64,000 nucleotides of DNA from Lepidostoma basale (GCA_022606425.2 JAHDVF020001237.1:1199001-1263000); one strand, 5' to 3'; shown: positions 21,640-31,587, numbered from the stretch's first letter. Translations and numbers: made by a program. Notes: generated by a model not told the origin, from the letters alone.

Positions 21640-21760
21640 AAATAAAAAAATTCAGCTATACGATAAAAGGTTTATATAGTTTTTTCGGCGATGAAGCTGT
21701 AAAATCTCCGAAACATGAAATAAAATAATAACCGAAGTCCATTTTGATTTATTTATAACA
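21640..21760 (+). repeat. HHR-like element fragment, G-related
   Basis: GGCGATGAAGCTG, then ATCTCC, GAAACATGAAATAA resembles the family G module (CGATGA, hairpin, GAAACATGA). Pairing of the hairpin is poor. Possible remnant only. Confidence 0.3.
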
Positions 21761-21764
21761 TATT

Positions 21765-22170
21765 TGATTAAAGGTTTTTAAATTTCTTTAGCAAGTTGAG
21801 TATTATTGTAATTGCTGATATCGACACATTGGTCAATATCTAAGAAAGAACATATGGTAGTAACCAGGATGTCGTTCATTCTAGAGAGTCATTTCTTGGA
21901 CACTAATTTGATCTCATATTGATAGCGAAGTGTGTGAGTAAAGTCTAACACAGGAGGGTTCCCACCACATACCCGAGGCTGTTATAGGGCGCAGTGGCGC
22001 CTTTTCGTCAGCCTCGCTCGTACACTCCCTTCTGTGTCCCGCACTTCCACATGCAAATTTATTTAAAAAAATATAGAAATACCTAATAATGCTAATAACA
22101 ATCTTACAAAAAAGGGTATTACCACCTAGGTTTTAACAAGTGTAACAAAAGAAAATTTTATGAACTTTCG
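21765..22170. other. Unrecognised segment
   Basis: About 21945-22055 is GC-richer and unique-looking. No exon signal recognised. Confidence 0.3.
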
Positions 22171-22171
22171 T

Positions 22172-22325
22172 ATGAAGCACTTAATTTGTGGTGTGACATT
22201 ATTAAATAAAATAATAATACACTTTTAATAATTTGTATTAACGCAACTTTATTTGGTAACACCAACCGGTTTCGCTAGCGTGGGAGCTTCGTCAGGGTGA
22301 GAGAATAAACTAAATATAAAATCAG
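22172..22325 (-). repeat. HHR element family A, left half
   Basis: Left terminus GAAGCACTTAATTTGTGGTG, then the arm (ATTTGTATTAACGCAACTTT) and an intact (-) hammerhead. The right half is missing, so it is a solo arm. Confidence 0.75.
22260..22299 (-). ncRNA. Hammerhead ribozyme, family A, intact type I
   Basis: Minus strand, 40 nt: stem I CACC/GGTG, core CTGACGA, A, stem II GCT/AGC with an 8-nt loop, GAA, palindrome ACCGGT, U at the cleavage position. All invariant core residues are present. Stem II is only 3 bp. Confidence 0.8.
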
Positions 22326-22954
22326 AGAACAACCTATGAAGAAATAAATATAATGTGGAGTGGAGAAATAGTGGGGATAGGAGAAAGTGGGCGTGGTGAC
22401 GAATAGACTGTTAAGACGGTGAGTCATGCTCATTAGAGAAAAATTATGGAGAATTTTATTTGAATATTTTATGCATTACTAATTGTATTTATTAAAATAA
22501 AGTATTTAAACGAAGTCAGCTAGGTTACAAGGAGGATGTAGGCCACACATTTTGTCAGGACACAAAGATCGAGTGTGCGTTTTCTTTATTCACCGCTCGC
22601 ATCTCACGGCACAGCGAGCACCACAGTGCGTGGAGATAAAATAAATGTCTTGTTGCGATGTCTGTCTTGTACGTGATTTTTTCGCATTCCCAAAGAAACT
22701 TTTCCAGCGTTTCAAACACTTTCATGAAAATTGTTTTTGTTTATCGCGTTTTTATTAACTGGGGAAAAAATCTTCAAGGATATTTCTGTTTGCATGGCAT
22801 GACCTACTCACTTCTTCATTTTATATTTCGTCATCTGATCCTTTCCACATATATGTAAGATACAACAGAGGCGTAGAAGTCATTAAAATATAACTGAATT
22901 TATTCCAACTACAATATATTTAAATTAATATCTATATTATTATAAAATGATAAT
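22326..22954. other. Unrecognised segment
   Basis: About 22560-22640 is GC-richer. Nothing recognised. Confidence 0.3.
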
Positions 22955-23024
22955 TATTACAATTATTATTTTATTATTATTATTATTATCACTATCATTA
23001 TCATTATTATTGTCATTATTTTTA

Positions 23025-23059
<35 letters not shown>

Positions 23060-23062
23060 TCG
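22955..23062. repeat. (ATT)n microsatellite, imperfect
   Basis: A run of ATT units interrupted by ATC and GTC variants, next to the tail of a minus-strand SINE. It is probably the expanded tail of that SINE. Confidence 0.9.
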
Positions 23063-23248
23063 AATCACTCTTAACATCATAACTGTGCGAACCAAATTGA
23101 TGTAAAGGGAAAAGCTAACTGCTCATTTTACTGTCACGTGAATTATGCACCAGACGTAAGACAGTGTGACACTCCTATCGCTGGGAATCGAACCAGGAAC
23201 CTTCTGTGTGGCAGTCGTAGCACTTTTCACTCAACCACGAAGATCGTC
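23063..23248 (-). mobile_element. tRNA-derived SINE, subfamily 2
   Basis: Minus strand: head with GACGATCTTCGTGGTTGAG (box A region), box B GGTTCGATTCCC, body CAGTGTGACACT region, CACGTGACAGTAAAATG. The 3' end of this subfamily is TTTGGTTCGCACAGTTATG, then AAGAGTGATTCG, unlike the copies ending in GTTGTATACAAG. Confidence 0.8.
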
Positions 23249-24110
23249 GATTATGTTGACATAAGATTTAAAAAAAATATCAAATTCATTAATTTGAGAA
23301 ATCATCATAATAAAACATATATTTTTGTGACAATTTATGCATTGCCACTTCAATGTACCTATTGCATTATAAGTCGAGCCGAGATTAAATTAATTTAAAC
23401 AAATGTGTAGATATATTTTCAATTGTTTTATAGAATAAGATCATAAAACATATAATACAGATGATCACAAAACACCTCTGAAAGTATAAATAAATTCGAT
23501 ACTATTTAATTTTTTTTATTTATTGTATATAATTACCTCGAAAGCGACATTATTTTACTATATTTTAGTTTCGCCAACCGTAACCTCAAGACTACGTATT
23601 GTAGAGAAATGAAAATACGATTTTCGAAAGTTATTATACGGTTTAAAAAAATATCAGATGGAGTCAATACGAATCCTCGAACAAATGCAATATCTCTTTC
23701 GTAACAGAGAACAGGACGGCTCTGTGTACATAAGATATCTCATCTTCCGGCTCATTTCCTGTTCAAAATCACTTTTATTCCTTATTCTTTTCCGATTTCA
23801 CATTTCCGAAAGCTTAACGTCGGATCGTCAAAGGAGGAAATTGGTGGGTTAAACAGCTCTCACATTTCAATAACTATTATATTAAATGAATATCTCTAAG
23901 AAGAATGCCAATCGTACGTATAACTCTTCTTAACAGACATCCAATATCTCTAAATTTGAGACGGGATCGCGTAATACATAAGTACCTATAATAAAAAAAT
24001 GCTAAATAAGATAAAATACGCCTTTATAAATATATCCCGTTTTCAAAAATCATAATACAAATAGGCAAAAACTCGGATATCGTCAAAGAAATAGTACGAG
24101 AATATTTTGA
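23249..24110. other. Unrecognised segment
   Basis: A scrap near 23565-23590 (TAGTTTCGCCAACCG) recalls the family E ribozyme 3' half on the minus strand but is too short to assign. Rest unassigned. Confidence 0.3.
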
Positions 24111-24114
24111 AATC

Positions 24115-24960
24115 GATCAATCAATCAATCAATCAAATCAGTTTATTAAATTAATAGACATTACAAACAGGAAAATGTTTAAGGCGTCTTTTAAGTACAG
24201 GTAAAATATCATAAAAATATTACAACAAAGTACCAGGAACAAAAATGTGGAACGCTTCACGAATTTGCGTGTCATCCTTGCGTGTCATCGAGGGAATGGG
24301 AGAGGAATATTAATAATAATAATAATCTGCTAACTTTTAAAACGCCGTTTTTGTTATGTAATCAACTCAAGGGCGCATTAAGACGTGTTTTAAATCTAAA
24401 AATCTAAATGTGAACACTGCATCTAATATTCGCATATAAGTTGGGTATGAAATACGAAAAATATGGGTTTTTAGCTTAGATCTGAAATCTGTCGGACCGG
24501 CTACCGCAAAGGCTCGATCCCCGAAATTTGTACTAGGGCAACGGTTCGGCTCAACTAATCTTCCTATTGCCGAGGAGTTCGCTGAGCGAAGGGTGGATTT
24601 CCTTGTATTTGGGCTGTCCGTTATACAGAGTTCGGATATATAACTTGGTGACATTCCATGTAGCGCTTTGAAGACTGTCCAACAGAGTTAATACTGGATT
24701 CTTTCTGGACTTTTAAACTAGTGAAGATTTTTGAGATGTTGTGTTATATGGGACTTTTTTGGAATGCCTTTAATGACTCTTGCTGCTGCATTGAACGCGG
24801 ATTGAAGTTTGTTTACTTGTTGTTTTGGAATGTTAGCAGAAATTCCATTACAATAGTCAAGTCGTGACATAGCGAAGGAATTTACAAGAGTTTTGAAAGT
24901 GTCATAGGGAATACTCCTTTTGACAGATTTTAATCATCTTAGGTGGAAGAAACTTAGAAT
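24115..24960 (-). pseudogene. CR1-like LINE, RT C-terminus and 3' end
   Basis: Minus strand reads SRLDYCNGISANIPKQQVNK, LQSAFNAAARVIKG, LHWFKSPERIQYKLCWTVFK, ALHGMSPSYISEL, LRSANSSAIGRLVEP, FGDRAFAVAGPTDFRSKLKT. SRLDYCN, NAAAR, LHWL.., ALHG.APSYL and GDRAFAVAGP are hallmarks of CR1/L2/Rex-group RT ends. Several frameshifts. The 3' side ends at a TTGA repeat (AATCAATCAATCAATCAAAT on the plus strand at 24118-24137), fitting a LINE with a simple-repeat 3' tail. Confidence 0.85.
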
Positions 24961-25117
24961 CTCTGCGAAAGTAATTCGAAATGCACACGATGCGCATATC
25001 CGATAACGTTTCTGGATTATTTGATTTGTGTTTTGATTATTGTTGTATAACATTAAACAGACCATGAAGAAAATGTGATTTACTTCCGTGAATGTTTCCC
25101 GGGTTCCAACTAGTATT

Positions 25118-25512
25118 TAATATTGATGAAAACGTCCGTTTTTGTGACATGTTTCGCCTGGCTAGATTATTATCAAATATCATTCCATGATAACATGCAA
25201 CATCAAGGATTGTATAATCCCTGGATTTGGCGAGAACATTATGATACTTAAACATTATTAACTACTTAATTTGAAGCCAGGTTGTAAGATCATAATTTAT
25301 ATATTTTATTTTTTAGAAATTGTCACAACAGCTATTTTGCCAACCGGTATTTGAATCATACCAAAATCAGCTGGTGAAATAGTTGTCGCGACAATTTCTA
25401 GAAGTTTTAAAAAGTTTCATAATGCTTGAGAAATGTGAAATATGTCATTTCCATAAAACATAATAAAACTTCTAGAAAACAGACATTTTATACGTATTAA
25501 TAAGCATTATTC
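25118..25512. repeat. HHR fold-back family C split by a family E element
   Basis: Left C arm with (-) ribozyme remnant at 25118-25205 (ATGAAAACGTCCGTTTT, GACATGTTTCGCCTGG, core complement TTATCAA). Right C arm at 25419-25512 (TTTCCATAAAACATAATAAA, CTTCTAGAAAACAGACATTT). Between them sits family E. Order of events: C first, then E. Confidence 0.7.
25222..25418. repeat. HHR fold-back family E nested in C
   Basis: Left terminus GGATTTGGCGAGAACATTAT, then GATACTTAAACATTATTAAC, as at 14.65 and 48.28 kb. Inverted arms GAAATTGTCACAACAGCTAT and ATAGTTGTCGCGACAATTTC. Both hammerheads are decayed (hairpin bases changed, core lost). Confidence 0.6.
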
Positions 25513-26260
25513 TAGTGGGTTTTGGATACTATTTGTATAATTATAGGCAATACATAAATGTATAGAGTAATAAAAAAATATCTATAGGTTATGTATCATA
25601 CAGCAATTAAAACTTTTGACTTCTGAAAACTCATCTTTGATGTGCCCTTTAACAAAAGAGCAAATTCCTCGCCTTGAGAAAAGTTCGATAAAATTAAACG
25701 GCGCATCTGAAGCTCGAAAGTTTCAATGGGCTCGTGTATTTTAGGAAGATTTCCCCACTTTTTGCGTGTCTACCTCTGCTCCTCTAAGCCTAAGTAACAG
25801 GTAACGGGTGTCACGAATAATAGGGCACTATTATAACTAATGGCTCGTCCCACCTGCTCACGGCCCCCCGGTACTGCCATAGATTTCCCTTATATTCATA
25901 AAGCGGATTTTTCTAGAAAACTCTACCGTCGGAGAACATTTTTGGGATGATCACAATGCTTCGGGTTAAATTTAGCATATCATATTACACGTGAATGAAA
26001 GGAAATCCATTACCAATATAATATCCTATTGATATTTCTTTTATTGTGGATATACATATAAAGTAACTCAAATAATGTGAAACAATTTTTGATGGTATCT
26101 TTTTTATATATAAAATAAAAAATATTTTACCCCCTTCTTTAAACGAGATTATTAGATATACTTCGAATATTCAGAGGTATTGAGGTCGGTATTGCCTGAG
26201 GCGAATCATAAAAGTATATTAAATAAGTTGTCACTATATTTAAACAAAAGTAATTTACTT
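25513..26260. other. Unrecognised segment
   Basis: About 25640-25900 is less AT-rich and unique-looking. No coding or repeat signal recognised. Confidence 0.3.
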
Positions 26261-26312
26261 TTTCCTTAAATTGTAAATAAAACACTTGTTTTTCACCACT
26301 TGAGTATTATAG

Positions 26313-26363
26313 TTTACACGACTAGTTGCGGAAGCTACAGATGCTTCCATCTACAGGTTTAAA
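26313..26363 (-). ncRNA. Hammerhead-like ribozyme, family F
   Basis: Minus strand: stem I TTTAAAC/GTGTAAA (6 of 7), core CTGTAGA (U for A6), T, stem II GGAAGC/GCTTCC with a 7-nt loop, GCA in place of GAA, palindrome ACTAGT, C. The A13 change predicts loss of activity. Confidence 0.55.
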
Positions 26364-26387
26364 TATAAACTTATTTTTTAGTTTATA

Positions 26388-26438
26388 TTTAAACCTTTAG
26401 ATGGAAGCATCTGCAGCTTCCGAAACTAGTCGTGTAAA
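26388..26438 (+). ncRNA. Hammerhead-like ribozyme, family F
   Basis: Stem I TTTAAAC/GTGTAAA (6 of 7), core CTTTAGA (G5 and A6 changed), T, stem II GGAAGC/GCTTCC around ATCTGCA, GAA, palindrome ACTAGT at 26425-26430, C at the cleavage position. Confidence 0.55.
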
Positions 26439-26569
26439 ATATAATACTCAAGTGGTGAAAAACAAGTGTTTTTTTTATTTACAATTTAATCATGTCCTAC
26501 CACAAAGTGAATGCCGAAACAATAAATAACATACTTTTTCCTTTATGTGAAGAACAACTCCATTAATTA

Positions 26570-27010
26570 ATAAATTAAAATGAATAAAAAAAAAAGTTCG
26601 TTTTCAAACGTTTTAATTCATTTATGGGAACGACATCATTCGCCTGGGAAAGAATTATCAAAAATCTAATTATCAAAAATTTGATAAAAAAAATTAAACA
26701 TTAGAATATGCGAAACATGTTAATTTCTCAAACATTCGTGGCGATTCCCGGCGATGGCAGTATGATTGTCACTGTATTTGGTCTGGTATAGAATTTACGT
26801 TACAATCAAACGGCGATAGATTAGCTACCTATCACATGTCATAAGAATCAATATAATAGGTATAAAAAAAAACGAATTATATTATATCCAGTATTTGGGT
26901 AAAAACACCTGTTGTACCTATGCAAAGTAAAATATCTAGAAACCTGATGTTTTCATTTTTGGTAATTATAATATGGAGTTCATTGTTCAAGTAACAATAA
27001 ACAATTAATT
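26570..27010. repeat. HHR fold-back family C carrying a SINE
   Basis: Left arm and decayed ribozymes at 26570-26732 (core TTTGATAA visible on the minus strand, then GCGAAACATGTTAATT), an interposed SINE, then the right arm from about 26931 (AAAATATCTAGAAACCTGAT) to the terminus TTCAAGTAACAATAAACAAT. The same composite occurs at 40.15-40.6 kb. Confidence 0.7.
26733..26930 (+). mobile_element. tRNA-derived SINE inside family C
   Basis: Starts CATTCGTGGCGATTCCCGGC. The segment between box A and box B is deleted, fusing TTCGTGG to CGATTCCCGG. The body (GATGGCAGTATGATTGTCAC, TGGTCTGGTATAGAATTTAC) and 3' end (ACCTGTTGTACCTATGCAAA) are intact in order. Confidence 0.8.
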
Positions 27011-27660
27011 ATACGTTAGCTTACCAGCAATTAAGATCAATCGAGGAAAGGTTAATAATGTTATCTTCTAATATTATATTGTAAAAGGTCGAGATTATCA
27101 AGAAATAATTTCTCAGACAATGAAGGTACTATTCTTAATTTAATTTCCTCTTTGAATTAGCTAAACCCGTAATTTGCTTATGATCAAATTACTCAGCATC
27201 TTATTTAACTTTACTTAATAGCTATTTATCACGTAAGGATTAATTTATTCATCCCTTTATCACTGTCCAACGAATTCGGTCCTGATTGTTAATCTTCTAC
27301 ATCGCGATACCAAGTTTCCTCCCCCTTTAAGACTGTCTCATTCTGTTAAATGCGATTTTGTAAATATGCGCAATCAGCATAAATCTTCCAGAAGAGCTGA
27401 AATATTTTATAAAGTAACCTACATTTATTGTACTTTGGCCGTGCTGCATGAAATATTTCCACGATATTATGAAACGAACAAAGCACAGCAAACTTGGCTC
27501 GCTTGATATATATTTTGGTTAAATGTTCGTTTTTTAATCTTCTTAAGACACGAATTAAGCTGATTGAATATTTCTAGGAATGTAAAATATTAACATTGTT
27601 GTTATTTGAAATTTATTGGTATAAATTCATTTTAAATAATGAAAATAAACAATTTTGAAC
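27011..27660. other. Unrecognised AT-rich segment
   Basis: Looks unique within the window. No feature recognised. Confidence 0.3.
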
Positions 27661-27664
27661 AATG

Positions 27665-27960
27665 TTCATTACTTTGTATGAATGTGGAAAACTAGAGAGG
27701 TGTGTGCCAGGAAAGAGTATTTAATTCAATTCAATTTATTAAAAATATATAAACATTACAGAATAACACTTTCAAATTCGTTTATAATTACAATTAAAAT
27801 AATAATAATAAAAGCAATTTGTATGGCAGTTCAGAATACCCAGCAAGGAATCAGTTGGGTAGTCCAGCTTACCCAGCAAGAAATCAGTTGTGTGGCGGTC
27901 CAATCTCTCTGTCTACCCCTGCGTGGAAAGAGCGAAATGGTTTTTTATTGTTGTTCTACA
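27665..27960 (+). mobile_element. RTE-like LINE end interrupted by a CR1-like tail
   Basis: 27665-27717 matches the CMNVEESREVC region and 27887-27956 the LSAYP end with a GTT-rich tail. Between them lies about 170 bp starting TTCAATTCAATTTATTAAAA, the complement of a CR1-like 3' end like that at 24.12 kb. A 34-bp duplication (CCCAGCAAGGAATCAGTT then CCCAGCAAGAAATCAGTT) marks the right junction. Confidence 0.65.
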
Positions 27961-28171
27961 AACATGTCTCGGACACAGAAGCCCTTCATGAGTGTTTTGT
28001 TAGTTTTTGTTTATACAAATGTATGAAATTTTTTTGTATCGTAATTTAAATTTTTAGTAAAGCAATTGTTGTTTACAAAGTAATAAACGTTGTTCAATGA
28101 TATGGCGAATATATTAAATTTTTTATTAATATTTGTTATTTAGAGTAAAAATCATTTAATTCTTATTTTAT

Positions 28172-28388
28172 TACGACGACCTTCGTGGCCGAGTGGTATG
28201 TGCTTTGACTGCCACCCCGAAGATCCCGAGTTCGATTCCCGGCGATGGCAGTGTGATTGTCATATTTTCACTGTCGAGTCTGGTGCAGAATTCACGTGAC
28301 AATAAAATGGCAATAGATTAGCTAACTATCACCCTTTAAATCGATTTGGTTCGCGCTGTTATGATGTAAAGAGCGATTCTAGCGAGCG
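28172..28388 (+). mobile_element. tRNA-derived SINE, subfamily 2, full length
   Basis: Box A TGGCCGAGTGG at 28186-28196 and box B AGTTCGATTCC at 28229-28239 lie within a tRNA-like head (GACGACCTTCGTGGCCGAG). The body holds CACGTGACAATAAAATGGC and GATTAGCTAACTATCACC, and the 3' end is CGCTGTTATGATGTAAAGAG, then AT-rich tail. The GGCCGAGTGGT box A is like that of Ser/Leu-type tRNAs. It is not a tRNA gene, because no acceptor stem closes. Confidence 0.85.
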
Positions 28389-28433
28389 AAATATTATAAA
28401 ATTAATAATTTAAATATAAATACTAATTTGAAA

Positions 28434-28598
28434 GGTAGGTTATGTTAGAAGTCGGAAGAATCGACGTGCGTATATGACTCACTGTATGAATATGGAGGAA
28501 TATAGAGAATGTGTGTCAGGATTGAATATTATGGCGGTTCATTCTCTCTGCCTACCCCTTCGATAAAACGGCGTGATGATTTGTTGTTTGTAGTAATT
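28434..28598 (+). mobile_element. RTE-like LINE, short 3' fragment
   Basis: GTTATGTTAGAAGTCGGAAG, ATGACTCACTGTATGAATAT, TTCTCTCTGCCTACCCCTTC and a TTGTTGTTTG tail: the last about 150 bp of the family, with small deletions. Confidence 0.8.
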
Positions 28599-29300
28599 AA
28601 ACAAAAAATTCAACATCAATAAAGCTGATTGAATATTTCTAGGATTGTGAAAAATTGTAAGTAAATTTGCATAATTAAATTACAATATCAAAAATAAAAT
28701 TCTATGGAAATTTTTGTCATTAAAGAACACGACTTCTTAACGTTAATTGTAAACCTTATTTAAGCTGGGAAAATACCGTGAATGAATTATATCTTAAGGC
28801 TTTGAGACGATTTAAATAATTACGTTGTTAAGTACCAACGTAAAATATTAACGAAGCTTTTTTATGTGAAGGCTGAATAAATAATTATTAGATAATTTCC
28901 GAGATTAGTCTTATTATTTGAATCTTAGCACAATGAATAAAACGTAAACATTTCAATTTCAATATTCAACTGCTTAATCAAGTGAGAATTCTGGAAGTGA
29001 AGGGTACAGGTATATATAATATACAAGTATATATAATTTCTGTTCCTACTGAAAATTTATAAATTTAGCAATAGAGTTTGATTCTCGGATCGTAGAGAAA
29101 ATTTAAATTTATGTTAATGCCGACTTAAAATACTTCACCTTTATTAACCCAACATTTCACGAGTTTTTAAATGTTATCAAAAACAGTTATTTTAGTTAAC
29201 TCTTGTAAAATAGAATATGAGAAAAATATTTTTTGTTCACTTTACTAACTATACTGATAATAATAATAATATTAATTAAAAAATATATACATTTATAATA
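28599..29300. other. Unrecognised AT-rich segment
   Basis: No feature recognised. Confidence 0.3.
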
Positions 29301-29304
29301 ATAA

Positions 29305-29830
29305 TATGCTAAATTTTAAAGCGTCGTGTAATCACCTCAAGGGCGCATTAAAACTTGTCGTAAATCTAAAAATGAACGCTGCATCTGATATTCGCGATCG
29401 GTTAGAAAGAATAATAGAACAACAAATACAAGTTTTAAATTGGGTATGAAAAATGAAAAATATGGGTTTTCAGCTTAGATCTGAGATCTGCCGTCTCATT
29501 AAGGCATCTAATGTATTAACCCGATGATCGCCGTAAGCACACATGTGCGCTCTACGTAGACGATCGCCATATGCGCAGCTGTGCGCGCTACGCAATAATC
29601 GAAAGATGTATTTCAAAATTAATTCCGATTTTCTCACAACGACATCTATGAATATTTTCAAATATTAACAAACCAAAGAGGATCGATATTTTTTGATAGT
29701 TTGGGAGAAAATACGTGGCGTACCGGCGCGCTGTTTCTACAAACATGTGGCGATAAATGGGTTAAGGGAGATTGTTCCAAGCTGATGGACCGGACACCGC
29801 AATGGCTCTAACCATGAAATGAATGGTTAA
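29305..29830 (-). mobile_element. CR1-like LINE 3' fragment split by a MITE
   Basis: 29305-29519 matches the 24.3-24.5 kb copy (CACCTCAAGGGCGCATTAAA, GCTGCATCTGATATTCGC, TTCAGCTTAGATCTGAGATC). The same sequence resumes at 29762 (GGGAGATTGTTCCAAGCTGA, ACACCGCAATGGCTCT). The break is a TTAA insertion. The coding relic on the minus strand includes KTHIFRISYP. Confidence 0.7.
29520..29761. mobile_element. piggyBac-like MITE, 242 bp
   Basis: Flanked by TTAA at 29516-29519 and 29762-29765. Ends CCCGATGATCGCC and, on the complement, CCCATTTATCGCC agree at 10 of 13 positions, so the element reads TTAA-CCC...GGG-TTAA as in piggyBac-type transposons. Near the left end two about 38-bp units each hold a palindrome (CACATGTG; GCGCAGCTGTGCGC). 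No transposase, so non-autonomous. Confidence 0.75.
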
Positions 29831-29834
29831 AGAT

Positions 29835-30060
29835 TATCGAGCAATCGACAGGCGCGCTAATGCCGGCTGGTACGTATTTCGCTCACCTCCGGTCGAAAAG
29901 CAAGAACTGCGGGCGGGTAATTACCCCTCCTCGGAGAACGGTGTCCCGTAGCCTACGTAAGTCATCATGGCCGCACCGTCATGCCGAATAAAGGGTGTCG
30001 CTTGTCACGCTGCGGCGACGGCCCGGCCCGTCGCTCCAGGCATAATACCACATCGCATTT
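29835..30060. other. GC- and CpG-rich island
   Basis: A sharp compositional switch: about 220 bp rich in CG (GGCGCGCTAATGCCGGCTGG, GCTGCGGCGACGGCCCGGCC) within AT-rich DNA. No ORF or repeat recognised. It could be a regulatory element, an RNA-derived relic or a young insertion. Confidence 0.45.
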
Positions 30061-30189
30061 TTATCCTATCTCAATATTGCGTAAAAGAAATATTTTCTTA
30101 TATAAAACTCTGAACCCTGTGAAAATTTCATTTCTTAACAATTGAACTTTGAAAACAAGGACTTTTAAAATCTTGATATTTAGATTATT

Positions 30190-30500
30190 GTTTCACGATA
30201 TATGATAGAATACCGAACGAAGAAATAAGGAAGAAAAATAAGACAGATGATTAGATAAGTAGACAACCTTCGTGGCCGAGTTGTAAGTGCATTGACTGCC
30301 ACCCCGAAGGTTCCGGGTTCGATTCCCGGTAATGGCAGTGTGTCAATCATATGTCACGAGAATCTCTATGATAGCTATAATAATACCCTTCCACCGATTT
30401 GGCTCATGCTGTCATGATGTAAAGTGCGATTCAACAAAATAATATTAATACATAAAATTAAAACAGGATCCCTGAGATGGTTTTAACAAATGGGACGAAT
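30190..30500 (+). mobile_element. RTE-like LINE (TTAG subfamily) split by a SINE
   Basis: 30195-30254 (ATATATGATAGAATACCGAA, GACAGATGAT) and 30452-30500 (GGATCCCTGAGATGG, ATGGGACGAATGAATCC) match contiguous sequence at 41.73-41.85 kb. The gap is exactly filled by a SINE. Confidence 0.75.
30260..30450 (+). mobile_element. tRNA-derived SINE, subfamily 2, nested in RTE
   Basis: Box A-like TGGCCGAGTTG at 30273-30283 and box B GGGTTCGATTCC. Body partly deleted after CAGTGTGTCAATCATATGTC. 3' end GCTGTCATGATGTAAAGTGC, GATTCAACAAAATAATATTA. Confidence 0.8.
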
Positions 30501-31160
30501 GAATCCCGTTTTACCAGCACCAACCCTTTCTTTTAACGTCACTATCCGTTGGGCCATCCGCTGTGAACATGCTACCTAAATACACATAAGCCCACACCTG
30601 TTACAAGTTCTCTTCGTTCACACTTATATGACAAACTGCAATTTACTCTACTCTTTCAAAAACTAACGCCTTTGACTTTCCGACATTTATCATTAAATCG
30701 TTTGACTTGCATACCTCATACATTCTCGACACCAAGACTTGTAATTCGTCTGCACTATCCGCAACGAGAACGGCATCGTCCGCGTAAAAGAGGACAATTT
30801 ACAGACAAATAATTCATCTTACCACCAGCATACATCCCTTTAAATTCTTTCATACACTTGTCCATATACAGATTGAACAACCATGGAGACATCACGCAGC
30901 CCTGCTTAATACTCTTTGTGATATCAAACCAGGACGTGATGTCCCCATTTACCCCAGCAATGGCAGTGCTTTCTTCGTAGAGAGAAGCAACCGCCCGTAT
31001 CAGTTTTGTGCTCACTGCGTATTCGGACAAGTTTGACCACAGTTTATCTTTGTTCACTCGATCATAGGCTTTTTGCAAATCGACAAACGCACAGAAAAGC
31101 TTACAGCTTTTGGCCATAAACTTCTCCGCAAGCGTTCGAAGTGCAACAATCTGAATCCAT
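30500..31160 (-). pseudogene. RTE-like LINE, RT palm domain
   Basis: Minus strand gives the only RT catalytic core in the window. Motif A region FCAFVDLQKAYDRVNKDKLW, then ASLYEESTAIAGV, motif B-like SIKQGCVMSPWLFNLYMDKC, and, after a frame change near 30800, FYADDAVLV-type sequence (YADD active site), VSRMYEVCKSNDLM and VYLGSMFTADGPTDSD. It ends in the thumb at about 30505. The endonuclease and C-terminus are missing. It overlaps in family position with the copy at 15.4 kb. Confidence 0.9.
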
Positions 31161-31585
31161 CAAGCGATTTCAGTAAAATCATTCGATTGTCTTAAAAACG
31201 TTATCATTAGTTAATCGGATTTTTTTTAAATAAACAGCTTTCTTAAAGTAATGATTTTTGGTAAGCATTAGATGCATTTATATTAACTTAAAATATTTAT
31301 TCACACATTTAAGTGAAAAAAATTAGGAAAAGTAATTTAAAAAGCAACGTCATTTCCCCTTCAACGTTGACAGTAAAATACATATACTCGTATTTATAAA
31401 TAATATCAGTGACATGTTTGTTTGTTTTTCTGTTTATATAACCTAAAATGAGAAAACAAATTCGACACATAAGTAATTTAGGACCAAATTGTAACATATT
31501 AATTAGTCAAAACCTCTGAGTAAAAAATCATGTGACATATGCATTAACACAGTAAAAATGAATTAAAAAAAATGATAATATGTAG
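31161..31585. other. Unrecognised AT-rich segment
   Basis: No feature recognised. Confidence 0.3.
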
Positions 31586-31587
31586 TT

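Larger units (their letters stand above)
26266..26489. repeat. HHR fold-back family F, near-perfect palindrome
   Basis: Arms of about 105 bp, highly complementary, meet at TATTTTTT near 26370-26380. They start AAATTGTAAATAAAACACTT and end AAGTGTTTTTTTTATTTACA. Each arm holds a hammerhead-like module, (-) at 26313 and (+) at 26388. To the right, CATGTCCTACCACAAAGTGA recalls the family A and B termini. Confidence 0.85.

Noticed and set aside
28172..28260. tRNA gene
   Set aside because: Boxes A and B are present, but the acceptor stem does not close, and eight relatives with a shared body and A-rich tail show it is a SINE head.
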